Numbered from the stretch's first letter, positions 1 to 6,326 are shown. The stretch: DNA of 6,967 nt from Sulfurovum sp. (GCA_027029065.1 JALVGO010000235.1:1-6967); one strand, 5' to 3'. Notes: generated from the sequence alone by a model not told the origin. Program-made: numbers and translations.

Positions 1-442
1 CTACAGGCTGAAAGTTGTTTGCTTCATTCAGGTTGAGATAGACCACTTCCGCACGGCTCGCTTTCGCTGCCCCCTCATAGATCTGATAAAAGGGGTTGGG
101 GAAAAGCATCAACGGTGCTTCAACATCATGCAGCAGAAACTGCGGGAAGTTGAAAAGTACCTCTCTGGTACCGAACGTTGGGATGATCTGCGCATCTGAC
201 AATGTCAAACCGAAACGGTTTTTCAGATAGGTCAGCATCCCTTCACGAAGTACCGCTTCTCCTGAGGTTTTCGGATATTTGTTCAGTTTTGGCGCATTGG
301 TATTGAGTGTGTCGAGAATAAACTGCGGTGTCTCAAACTGCGGCTCGCCTATGGTCAGTGACAGTGGTGCATAATCACTGTTTGGCAGCAGGTCTTTCAG
401 TAGGTTGTTAAGTTTTTCAAAGGGGTAGGTTTCAAACTGCAT
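1..442 (-). CDS. Class I/II PLP-dependent aminotransferase, DapC-like (3' end beyond window)
   Basis: The first 147 codons are present and the gene runs off the left edge. The start is ATG at 442, with a modest AGGG ribosome site 5 nt upstream. The N-terminus (MQFETYPFEKL) and the GEP at residues 32-34 are typical of fold-type I aminotransferases. GTREVLF at 91-97 is the turn that binds the PLP phosphate, and PNPFYQIYEGA at 115-125 closely resembles N-succinyldiaminopimelate aminotransferases (DapC). The catalytic lysine would lie beyond the window. If it is DapC, it makes N-succinyl-LL-diaminopimelate from the keto precursor and glutamate in the cytoplasm, feeding lysine and peptidoglycan synthesis. 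That would suit its place downstream of a peptidoglycan carboxypeptidase. The fold is certain; the substrate is inferred, and another amino-acid aminotransferase remains possible. Confidence 0.85.
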   Translation of the reverse strand, partial: MQFETYPFEKLNNLLKDLLPNSDYAPLSLTIGEPQFETPQFILDTLNTNAPKLNKYPKTSGEAVLREGMLTYLKNRFGLTLSDAQIIPTFGTREVLFNFPQFLLHDVEAPLMLFPNPFYQIYEGAAKASRAEVVYLNLNEANNFQPV

Positions 443-464
443 AATAACCCTGTTTTTTGTAGAG

Positions 465-470
465 ATTATA
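465..470 (-). promoter_or_regulatory. Candidate -10 element of the aminotransferase gene
   Basis: The minus strand reads a perfect TATAAT here, placing a start site near 458 and giving a short leader of about 16 nt before the ATG at 442. No convincing -35 box is seen at the usual distance, which is common for Campylobacterota sigma-70 promoters. The element lies between the aminotransferase gene and the inserted MITE-like element. The gene could therefore be transcribed even if read-through from upstream is disturbed. Confidence 0.5.
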
Positions 471-525
471 GCGAAGATGGGGTTAAATCCTAGTAGAGCC
501 TTGCCCCCTCTGCATCGAGTTTTTC

Positions 526-529
526 TTTA
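526..529. repeat. Target-site duplication TTTA, left copy
   Basis: TTTA directly abuts the left end of the MITE-like element and is matched by TTTA at 714-717 on the other side. If the element ends are drawn one base further in, the flanking direct repeat reads CTTTAG (525-530 and 713-718). A duplication is the expected trace of transposition. Confidence 0.75.
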
Positions 530-560
530 GGGCACCTCTAACAACCCCAGACGCTCATAA
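530..560 (+). repeat. Left terminal inverted repeat of the MITE-like element
   Basis: This 31-bp arm matches the reverse complement of 683-713 at 30 of 31 positions. The single difference is C versus T at position 22 of the repeat. Read inward from either end, the repeat contains GGGCACCTCTAA, which gives Gly-His-Leu-stop in one reading frame. Confidence 0.9.
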
Positions 561-682
561 TGGGTTTTGCAGATGTGAGGTTTTGCAAGAGGCTTTCAAG
601 TCCTAGCCAAAGCTAAGATGAAGGAAGCATCTTGTGAAAGATCGCGTCTGCAAAGCCCACCCTTTGGGCAAAGCTGGCAATG

Positions 683-713
683 TTATGAGCATCTGGGGTT
701 GTTAGAGGTGCCC
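683..713 (-). repeat. Right terminal inverted repeat of the MITE-like element
   Basis: This arm is the partner of 530-560, with 30 of 31 positions matching. Its outer 12 bases form the last three codons and the stop codon of the D-Ala-D-Ala carboxypeptidase gene read on the minus strand. Confidence 0.9.
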
Positions 714-2441
714 TTTAGTCAGGAATGCACCCTTGCCAACACTACGGCGTACCTTTGCAAGTACTTCTCTGGCACGCATTTCTGTTGCATAGGGTCCTAC
801 GAGTACTTTAAACTCTTTTCCCGGCACAATACGATACGGCAGAGAAGCCTTTTTGAGTTTCTGCAAGTAGGATGCTTTTGGATAGTGCCTGAATGATCCG
901 GTCTGGATATAGTAGCGGCCGTTGGCATCTTTGGGTGCGGGTTGCGTAAAGTGTGCTGCCGGTTTTTCGATAGGCTTTGGTTTATGGACTGTTTTGGCTG
1001 GAGGAACAAAGGCTTTGGGCTTTTGTGTAGCAGTGGAGCCTCTTCCCCGGTACTGTACCAGCCATGTAATGATCGCATCTTGCATTTTGGCGGCTTTCCA
1101 GCGGGCATGTTTGCTGTTGACAAGGATGACTGCCGTATAGTACCTGCCGTTTTTGCTTTTGACATACCCGGCAATGTTCTTGACATGCTTGAGCGTGCCG
1201 GTCTTCATCCATGCTCTGTTGCGTACCACCGTACCGCGGAAACGCTTTTTGATCGTACCGTCCCTTCCGGCAATGGAGAGTGTCTGCATCCAGCGCATAC
1301 CGTATCGACTGTAGGCGTTGTCCAGTACACTTGCAAGTATTTTGGCAGTGATCTTTGATGTACGCGAAAGTCCTGAACCATTGTCAACATGCGGCAGAGA
1401 TCTACCCAGTGCCCCGTTGGCACGCAATATGATCCGTACCGCTTTACGTCCCTTCTCCTCTGTCGCCGGGGCACCATACATTTTGGCACCAAGCAGCAGA
1501 AGCAAATGTCTTGCGTAGAGGTTGTTAGACTTCTTTGCCGTCTTGGAGACGATCTTTTCAAGCGGCACGGAGTAGTGCGTAAAAAGCACTTTTGCACCTT
1601 TGGAAAGAGGCTGCAGACGCAGTCTTCCGCCTACCGCTACACCCTCCTCCTGCAGTGCCGCTTTGAGTGCATAGTAGAAGGATTTGTAAGGCTTGGTCAA
1701 AACCTGACAGATATTGCGTTTCCCGCAGCGTTTAGAGATCTTTCCTTTCAGCCACACTTCCGGCACAGCCTTGGAGTCGTCTATCTTGACATGCGGCCAG
1801 GAGTAGCGTCCGCGGCAGGGTTTGTTGACACGCTGCAGCTGGTTGTGTACGACAAAGCTTTTATCTGGTGTTTTCTTTGTTACGCTGTTTAGCTTTGGAA
1901 TAACACAGATGGTACTGACACGTTCATTGAACATCATCACATCGGGCATCGCATTGTAGGGGCTGTGCGGATGGCCGTCAAAGCCTGATGTATTGCGGCT
2001 GCCGACTTTGAAATAGCTGCGGTCGATGACAATATTGCCAGTGATCCGTTCAATACCGGCGTCTTTGATGCGGGAAACGATCTTGGGAAGATCCTCGTCA
2101 CTGAGTGTCGGATCGCCATACCCTTTGACAATGAGATCGCCATGCAGCACACCGTTTGCAATGCGCCCTCTGCGGTAAAATACGGTTGGCCACCGGTAGT
2201 CAAACCCCAGTTTCAGTACCGCCGCATAGGTTGTCAGCACTTTGATGACAGAAGCCGGCGTACGTACACGTCCGGCATTGAGCGAGGCAACCACACGGCT
2301 GTCTTTGCCCGCCTCTTTGATGTAGATGGAGATATCTTTTTTAGGAATGCCCGACTTGGCAATGGCACTCTCAATACCCGAGGGAAGCGCCCACACTGCC
2401 GCACTTAGCAGTAGTGTCAGCAATATACTTTTTTTTAGCAA
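702..2441 (-). CDS. dacB: PBP4-type D-Ala-D-Ala carboxypeptidase/endopeptidase (S13) with C-terminal SPOR domain
   Basis: This periplasmic enzyme trims D-Ala from peptidoglycan stem peptides and may cut D-Ala-mDAP cross-links. The start chosen is TTG at 2441, because AGGAAG lies 6 nt upstream and it yields a clean signal peptide (MLKKSILLTLLLSAAVWA). A TTG 12 codons earlier has no such support. The protein is 579 residues. The S13 catalytic motifs are all present: SVIK at 64-67, SNN at 305-307 and KTG at 413-415. A proline-rich linker (about 470-505) joins a SPOR domain (about 508-576; YYIQTGSF and VLVGPY strands). SPOR domains bind denuded glycan at division sites, so the enzyme is probably septal. 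The last three residues and the stop come from the inserted MITE; without it the protein would end in 11 other residues. The SPOR fold itself looks complete, so the gene is probably functional. Confidence 0.92.
   Translation of the reverse strand: MLKKSILLTLLLSAAVWALPSGIESAIAKSGIPKKDISIYIKEAGKDSRVVASLNAGRVRTPASVIKVLTTYAAVLKLGFDYRWPTVFYRRGRIANGVLHGDLIVKGYGDPTLSDEDLPKIVSRIKDAGIERITGNIVIDRSYFKVGSRNTSGFDGHPHSPYNAMPDVMMFNERVSTICVIPKLNSVTKKTPDKSFVVHNQLQRVNKPCRGRYSWPHVKIDDSKAVPEVWLKGKISKRCGKRNICQVLTKPYKSFYYALKAALQEEGVAVGGRLRLQPLSKGAKVLFTHYSVPLEKIVSKTAKKSNNLYARHLLLLLGAKMYGAPATEEKGRKAVRIILRANGALGRSLPHVDNGSGLSRTSKITAKILASVLDNAYSRYGMRWMQTLSIAGRDGTIKKRFRGTVVRNRAWMKTGTLKHVKNIAGYVKSKNGRYYTAVILVNSKHARWKAAKMQDAIITWLVQYRGRGSTATQKPKAFVPPAKTVHKPKPIEKPAAHFTQPAPKDANGRYYIQTGSFRHYPKASYLQKLKKASLPYRIVPGKEFKVLVGPYATEMRAREVLAKVRRSVGKGAFLTKGHL
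714..717. repeat. Target-site duplication TTTA, right copy
   Basis: This matches TTTA at 526-529. On the minus strand it forms a Lys codon and part of a Thr codon of the carboxypeptidase gene, just before the foreign Gly-His-Leu-stop. Confidence 0.75.
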
Positions 2442-2447
2442 AATATT

Positions 2448-2453
2448 CTTCCT
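2448..2453 (-). promoter_or_regulatory. Ribosome binding site that decides the carboxypeptidase start
   Basis: The minus strand reads AGGAAG, then 6 nt (AATATT), then TTG. This selects the TTG at 2441 over the in-frame TTG at 2477, which has no purine-rich site and would put 12 extra residues in front of the signal peptide. Confidence 0.65.
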
Positions 2454-2495
2454 AATATGGCAATTTGTTACAATCAAATGTTGAGAGAGGAAAAC

Positions 2496-3236
2496 TCATC
2501 GGCGCTCCCAAACACTCATCTGCGCTACGGTATGCTGATGTTTGCGTGCCGTCTCCCGAATAACAAACGGCACATCACATGTATCGAGCAGTTTAAAGTC
2601 GCCGCCGAGTATCTCCTCAAGCCCCTGAAGTGTGGTCACATTCTCCCCGTCACGCTTGTAGCCACCAATCCACTTCTCTTTGGGGGTAGACTCCTCCTGC
2701 CATGTGTAGGGGGAGGTCAGCACAAGCAGCCCATTCTTTCTAATACGCGGTGCCATCGATTCAAGGAATTTTCGAGGATCATAAAGCCTGTCTATCAGAT
2801 TGCCTGCAAAGACCAAGTCGAAATCGGTAAAGATCGGTTTGAGATTACAGGCATCCGCCTGCCAGAAGTTCACTTTCTTTGACGCATGCTCCAGCCCGAA
2901 CTTGTTCAGCCTCACCTCATGGAACGCCTCAATCTCCCCTTCAACAGGCACAGCATAGCGCAGTACCCCGCTCTCTTTCAGGCGCAGCGCTTCCTGAATA
3001 AAGCGTGCAGAGAAGTCCACACCGATGACTTCATCAAACGCACGCGCCAGTTCAAAACTGCTGCGCCCGATGGCACACCCTACATCGAATGCCCGCTCTT
3101 TGGGACGATCTCCCATGTACTCCAGTGCCAGTTTGACACAGGTTTCAGGATAGTTAGGCACCCCAAACCGATTCTCTCCCCACCCGAAGTGGCAGTACCT
3201 GGCAAGCACATGCATATCATTCATCACACTATACAT
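2496..3236 (-). CDS. Stand-alone 4-mercaptohistidine N1-methyltransferase-like protein (OvoA C-terminal domain family)
   Basis: This is a class I SAM-dependent methyltransferase of 246 residues. Motif I is DVGCAIGRSS at 51-60, followed by the acidic VDFS at 73-76. The stretches NLIDRLYDP (146-154), TSPYTW (174-179) and IRETARKHQHT (226-236), with FGVPNYPETC near the N-terminus, are hallmarks I know from the C-terminal methyltransferase domain of OvoA. That domain makes ovothiol A by N1-methylation of 5-/4-mercaptohistidine. Here it is a separate protein with no sulfoxide synthase domain. ATG at 3236 is chosen because it matches the family N-terminus; an upstream TTG at 3257 would overlap the preceding gene. 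The gene begins 10 nt after that gene's stop and has no obvious ribosome site, suggesting translational coupling. No other ovothiol gene is in the window, so the exact substrate is inferred. Confidence 0.85.
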   Translation of the reverse strand: MYSVMNDMHVLARYCHFGWGENRFGVPNYPETCVKLALEYMGDRPKERAFDVGCAIGRSSFELARAFDEVIGVDFSARFIQEALRLKESGVLRYAVPVEGEIEAFHEVRLNKFGLEHASKKVNFWQADACNLKPIFTDFDLVFAGNLIDRLYDPRKFLESMAPRIRKNGLLVLTSPYTWQEESTPKEKWIGGYKRDGENVTTLQGLEEILGGDFKLLDTCDVPFVIRETARKHQHTVAQMSVWERR

Positions 3237-3246
3237 TGACGCAGCG

Positions 3247-3585
3247 TTAAAAATCAACCTTCTCTTTGGAGCTCTCGATCATAGAAACAATGATCGTATA
3301 GACATTGGCAATCACCGCACCGATGACAAGCCCGATAGCAATGTTTGTATTATGGTAGAACTGCAAAGCGAAAAATGCGGGAATCAGGTGCAGATCCGCC
3401 ACCAGTGAGCCTGCAAGCAGCTCAGCTGAGAGGATGTTGCGCACACCGATCTTGAGGATGGTAGAGACCATGTTAACCGATCCGGCAATAAAGAGTGCTG
3501 TTACCGAATCTTCATAGAGAAACGCCGCCGATGTCGTCAGTGACATCAATGTAAAAAAGATATAAAAAACCTTACCCCACTGCAT
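3247..3585 (-). CDS. Small multi-pass inner membrane protein of unknown function (DUF6394-like)
   Basis: This 112-residue protein has about four hydrophobic segments (roughly residues 5-22, 27-43, 59-76 and 81-102) and a short charged tail (ESSKEKVDF). I do not know its function. A similarly sized integral membrane protein follows secF in other Campylobacterota; in Helicobacter pylori it lies between secF and leuS. The match to the family named DUF6394 is from memory and should be treated as tentative. The start ATG at 3585 has a strong AGGAG ribosome site 5 nt upstream. It is separated from secF by a terminator and has its own candidate promoter. It is therefore probably the first gene of the unit containing the methyltransferase and carboxypeptidase. 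Confidence 0.85.
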   Translation of the reverse strand: MQWGKVFYIFFTLMSLTTSAAFLYEDSVTALFIAGSVNMVSTILKIGVRNILSAELLAGSLVADLHLIPAFFALQFYHNTNIAIGLVIGAVIANVYTIIVSMIESSKEKVDF

Positions 3586-3609
3586 ACCTGCTCCTTTAAG
3601 CTAAAATGC

Positions 3610-3639
3610 GTTTTATTCAAAAGAACCTACTCTTTTCAA
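3610..3639 (-). promoter_or_regulatory. Candidate promoter for the small membrane protein unit
   Basis: The minus strand has TTGAAA (3639-3634), an 18-nt spacer and TAAAAC (3615-3610). This would start transcription near 3603, about 17 nt before the ATG at 3585. The -35 box overlaps the end of the secF terminator. The match is moderate and untested. Confidence 0.4.
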
Positions 3640-3667
3640 TAAAAAGCTTTTCTTGTCAAAGAAAAGC
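3637..3667 (-). terminator. Rho-independent terminator of the yajC-secD-secF operon
   Basis: On the minus strand, GCTTTTCTT (3667-3659) pairs perfectly with AAGAAAAGC (3654-3646) around a 4-nt loop. TTTTTATTG follows directly at 3645-3637. A 9-bp stem with an immediate U-tract is a classic intrinsic terminator. It lies about 70 nt after the secF stop codon and separates the Sec operon from the next unit. Confidence 0.75.
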
Positions 3668-3676
3668 ATACCAAAA

Positions 3677-3711
3677 CTATTCACTATTCACTCTTAACTA
3701 TTCACTTCTAA
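3677..3711. repeat. Heptanucleotide tandem repeat, five units
   Basis: The plus strand reads consecutive 7-bp units: CTATTCA, CTATTCA, CTCTTAA, CTATTCA and CTTCTAA. Three are identical and two are degenerate, with phase kept throughout. The tract lies between the secF-proximal inverted repeat and the terminator, in non-coding DNA. It may have arisen by slippage or may be a short tandemly repeated element found elsewhere in the genome. No function is evident. Confidence 0.7.
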
Positions 3712-3732
3712 AATCGGCAAAGCCGATTTTAG
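3708..3732. other. Perfect 11-bp inverted repeat just after secF
   Basis: CTAAAATCGGC (3708-3718) and GCCGATTTTAG (3722-3732) are perfect arms around AAA. The structure begins 3 nt beyond the secF stop codon. The A-tract and T-tract lie inside the outer stem, so a short GC core flanked by A and U runs could act as a weak terminator in both directions or as a 3' end stabiliser. The stronger terminator is at 3637-3667. Confidence 0.6.
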
Positions 3733-3735
3733 ATT

Positions 3736-4707
3736 TTAGAGCGTTCCGCCTTCGTACATCTGGCGCATTTTCTCTTTTTCCTTCTCCCGTTTGCGTTTTT
3801 CCGCCTCTTTTTCGCGGAAATCTTTGACAGAGAAACCAAGCCACATCAAAATAGGCGAGGCAACGAAGATCGATGAGTAGGTTCCTACAACCACACCCAC
3901 CAGCAGGGTAAAGCTGAACCCTCTGATGATCTCCCCGCCAAAGAGGAAAAGTGTCAGGACAACAAAGAACGTGGTCAGTGACGTCAGTGTGGTACGGGAG
4001 AGTGTCTGAGTGACCGACTCATTGATGATCTTGTCAAGTGCCGTCTCCTTGCTCTCACTGATCCCCTCTCTAATACGGTCAAAGACGATAATGGTATCGT
4101 TGAGTGAATACCCCAGTATCGTCAGAAGGGCAGCCAAGGTATCGAGGTTGACCTCGATGTTGAAAAGAACGACTGCCCCCATCGCGATGGTCACATCATG
4201 CACCAGTGCCATGACCGATGCAACAGCAAACCGCCACTCGAAACGGAAAGAGACATAGATCAGAATACCCAAAATCGCCAGTACCAGCGACATGATCCCT
4301 TTCTCTCTCAGCTCCGAACCGACTTTCGCTCCTACCATATCGACCCTGCGCACCTTAAAGTTTCCGGTACCCTGAAGCAGTTGGCGCATCGTATCGCCCA
4401 TATCCTTGCCCAGTGATTTGCTGCTGTTCTTGGTACGGATGATGATCTCATTGTCATCACCAAAGTAGGTGACACTGGCATTTTCATAGTTTTTGTCTTT
4501 GCCGATTGCTTTTCTGATCTTCTCAATAGGCGCTTTCTGGTCATAGTGTACCTGCACCAGTGTACCGCCCGCAAAATCAAGCCCGTAGTTGAACCCCTTG
4601 GTAAAGATCAGGATCAGTGATGCAAGTACCAGTACCACAGAGAGGATGCCAAAGCGTTTGCTCTGGCGCATCAGTGCGATCGGTTTGTCATACTTGAAGA
4701 CTTCCAT
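3736..4707 (-). CDS. secF: Protein translocase subunit SecF
   Basis: SecF is an inner membrane protein that, with SecD, uses the proton motive force to help pull proteins through SecYEG on the periplasmic side. The protein has 323 residues, close to the usual length. It has a first membrane segment (about 20-37), the GLDFAGGT motif at 42-49 and a periplasmic domain ending with VGAKVGSELREKG at 125-137. A five-helix membrane block follows from about 138 to 292, with LNDTIIVFDRIRE at 202-214 and TLTSLTT at 240-246. The tail (about 296-315) is strongly charged (KEAEKRKREKEKEK). Its ATG overlaps the secD stop codon by one base (TAATG), so translation is probably coupled. The inverted repeat at 3708-3732 and the terminator at 3637-3667 follow it. 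Confidence 0.97.
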   Translation of the reverse strand: MEVFKYDKPIALMRQSKRFGILSVVLVLASLILIFTKGFNYGLDFAGGTLVQVHYDQKAPIEKIRKAIGKDKNYENASVTYFGDDNEIIIRTKNSSKSLGKDMGDTMRQLLQGTGNFKVRRVDMVGAKVGSELREKGIMSLVLAILGILIYVSFRFEWRFAVASVMALVHDVTIAMGAVVLFNIEVNLDTLAALLTILGYSLNDTIIVFDRIREGISESKETALDKIINESVTQTLSRTTLTSLTTFFVVLTLFLFGGEIIRGFSFTLLVGVVVGTYSSIFVASPILMWLGFSVKDFREKEAEKRKREKEKEKMRQMYEGGTL

Positions 4708-6326
4708 TATTTTGCCCCCTCTGTTTTAATACCGAACCAGAAACCAAGCCGTTTTCTGTCGATCTTTGGCATCAGCCACTGGTAGATACCGTGTGTTCCG
4801 ACAATCGCAGTCAGCATCGAAGCAAGGATACCGATCCCCATTGTCAAGGCAAACCCTTTAAGCGGACCCGTACCGTATGCCCAGAGCACCACTGCGGCAA
4901 TCAGCGTCGTCACGTTGGCATCAAGGATCGCTGTAAAGGCTCTGTCATACCCCTCCTCAATCGCTTTGGCAACCGACTTGCCCGAATGCAGCAGTTCTCG
5001 GATACGCTCGTTGATGATAACATTGGCATCAACCGCCATACCGACAGTAAGGACAATACCTGCCATACCCGGCAGGGTCAGTGTCGCACCAAAGAGTGAC
5101 ATGATCGCCAGGATCAAAAAGAGGTTTCCGATCAGGGCGACATCGGCAATGACACCTGCCATACCATAATAGAGCACCATAAAAATAACGACCAGCACAA
5201 AGCCCAAGATCAGTGCCATCATACTCGCCTTGATGTTGTCTGCTCCAAGACTTGGACCAACGGAGCGTTTCTCCATCACATAGACCGGTGCAAGCAGCGC
5301 ACCAGAGCGCAGCGCAATGGCAAGGTCATGCGCTTCATCAAGCTTGAAGTTTCCCGATATCTGTACATGCCCGCCACCGATACGCTCACGGATCACCGGT
5401 GCGGAGTAGACTTTGTTATCGAGCACCACTGCCATACGCTTGCCCACCGCTTTGGCGGTAAAGTCTCCAAAGATCTTCGCACCCTGACCGTTAAGTGTAA
5501 AGTTGATCACCGGCTGGTTATTCTGGTCAAAACCGACTTTGGCATCGGTCAGCATGGAGCCGTCAAGTACAGGTATTTGACGCAGCAGATACTTCTGCTG
5601 CTCGTTATAGACATCCGGCAAGATTACATCGCCATAGCTTTTGGCTTCGTTGGGACTCATGGTCATCACACGTGCTGCACGGTCTTCATCGACCGCCATC
5701 AGCTGCAGGTGTGCCGCACGGGCGATCAGCTCTCTGATACGCTGCTCATCCTCCTGCGTTTTGATGCCCGGTACCTCGACAAGGATCTTGTCCTCTCCCT
5801 GCTTGGCAACGGTAGGCTCTGCAAGTCCAAACTCGTTCAGACGGTTACGGATGGTATCGACAGCCTGTTTGATGGCATTTTGCTTGGTACGTACCACCTC
5901 TTCGGGTGTCATCTGCAGCGTGAACTTCAACCCGTTTTGTGTCAGTACCGTACCGGGGATCTCTTTTTTCAAAAGTGCTTTTGCCTTGGCAACATCATCC
6001 TGATCGAGCAGTTCAAAGGTCACTTTATTGCCGTCAACCATACGAAGATCATCAAAAATGATCTCTTCGTCATCGAAAAGATACTTGACACTCGCGGCGA
6101 TCGATTTGGTACGTGACTGGATAGCAACATCACTTTTGATGCCAAGAAGCATATGCAGCCCTCCCTGCAGGTCAAGCCCTAACGTTATTTTCGGAGGACA
6201 TGTCTCGTTATTTTCTGTTTTTGTTTTTTCAACTTCAGATGTACATGTAAAACTTGGAATGGAAAAAACAACCCCGAAAATCAGAGCGAATGCAAAGAGT
6301 ATAACTCTGAAATTAAGCGTTTTCAT
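4707..6326 (-). CDS. secD: Protein translocase subunit SecD
   Basis: SecD is the larger partner of SecF in proton-driven Sec export. The 539-residue product has a first membrane helix (about 6-24), GLDLQGGLH at 50-58 and the P1 periplasmic region with NRLNEFGLAEP at 161-171. A second periplasmic part runs to about 350. The membrane block from about 365 contains TLPGMAGIVLTVGMAVDANV (417-436), followed by INERIRE. The ATG at 6326 is preferred because it gives MKTLNFRVILF, a normal N-terminus. A TTG nine codons upstream lacks a ribosome site. The gene overlaps the end of yajC by 14 nt and secF by 1 nt. Between helix 1 and GLDLQGG there is a hydrophilic stretch (about 27-46) with Cys28 and Cys43 that appears longer than in relatives I recall. 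Confidence 0.97.
   Translation of the reverse strand: MKTLNFRVILFAFALIFGVVFSIPSFTCTSEVEKTKTENNETCPPKITLGLDLQGGLHMLLGIKSDVAIQSRTKSIAASVKYLFDDEEIIFDDLRMVDGNKVTFELLDQDDVAKAKALLKKEIPGTVLTQNGLKFTLQMTPEEVVRTKQNAIKQAVDTIRNRLNEFGLAEPTVAKQGEDKILVEVPGIKTQEDEQRIRELIARAAHLQLMAVDEDRAARVMTMSPNEAKSYGDVILPDVYNEQQKYLLRQIPVLDGSMLTDAKVGFDQNNQPVINFTLNGQGAKIFGDFTAKAVGKRMAVVLDNKVYSAPVIRERIGGGHVQISGNFKLDEAHDLAIALRSGALLAPVYVMEKRSVGPSLGADNIKASMMALILGFVLVVIFMVLYYGMAGVIADVALIGNLFLILAIMSLFGATLTLPGMAGIVLTVGMAVDANVIINERIRELLHSGKSVAKAIEEGYDRAFTAILDANVTTLIAAVVLWAYGTGPLKGFALTMGIGILASMLTAIVGTHGIYQWLMPKIDRKRLGFWFGIKTEGAK

Larger units (their letters stand above)
530..713. mobile_element. MITE-like non-autonomous transposable element, 184 bp
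   Basis: The element begins GGGCACC and ends GGTGCCC. It has 31-bp terminal inverted repeats with one mismatch and is flanked by TTTA on both sides. It holds no credible gene. Inside, 561-575 pairs with 645-659 (13 of 15 positions), and an apical hairpin (AAGATG at 615-620, CATCTT at 628-633) sits near the centre. A local side hairpin is formed by GCCCA at 655-659 and TGGGC at 665-669. The whole element would thus fold into one long imperfect hairpin as DNA strand or RNA. Small size, long terminal repeats, target duplication and no transposase define a MITE. The 4-bp duplication would suit an IS5-type transposase, but that assignment is a guess. It lies between the carboxypeptidase and aminotransferase genes and forms the end of the former. 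Confidence 0.85.

Noticed and set aside
530..713. The MITE-like hairpin as a CRISPR repeat, riboswitch or intrinsic terminator
   Set aside because: There is a single inverted-repeat unit with a target duplication, no repeat-spacer pattern and no U-tract after either arm. A transposable element explains it better.
618..896. A 92-codon plus-strand open frame starting inside the MITE-like element
   Set aside because: It crosses the element boundary into the antisense of the carboxypeptidase gene, has no ribosome site and has no protein-like pattern. It is not a transposase remnant.
1389..1892. A 167-codon plus-strand open frame opposite the carboxypeptidase gene
   Set aside because: The minus-strand frame carries all three S13 catalytic motifs, so the antisense frame is a shadow.
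2463..2479. A small inverted repeat (ATTTG and CAAAT) and a TACAAT hexamer between the methyltransferase and carboxypeptidase genes
   Set aside because: The arms are only 5 bp and the hexamer points antisense to the methyltransferase gene. This is too weak to call an operator or promoter.
2886..3239. A 117-codon plus-strand open frame opposite the methyltransferase gene
   Set aside because: It is antisense to a frame with clear SAM-binding and OvoA-type motifs, and has no features of its own.
5328..6116. A 262-codon open frame on the plus strand opposite secD
   Set aside because: It lies wholly antisense to the strongly conserved secD frame, and the translation has no recognisable domain. 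It is a by-product of secD codon usage.
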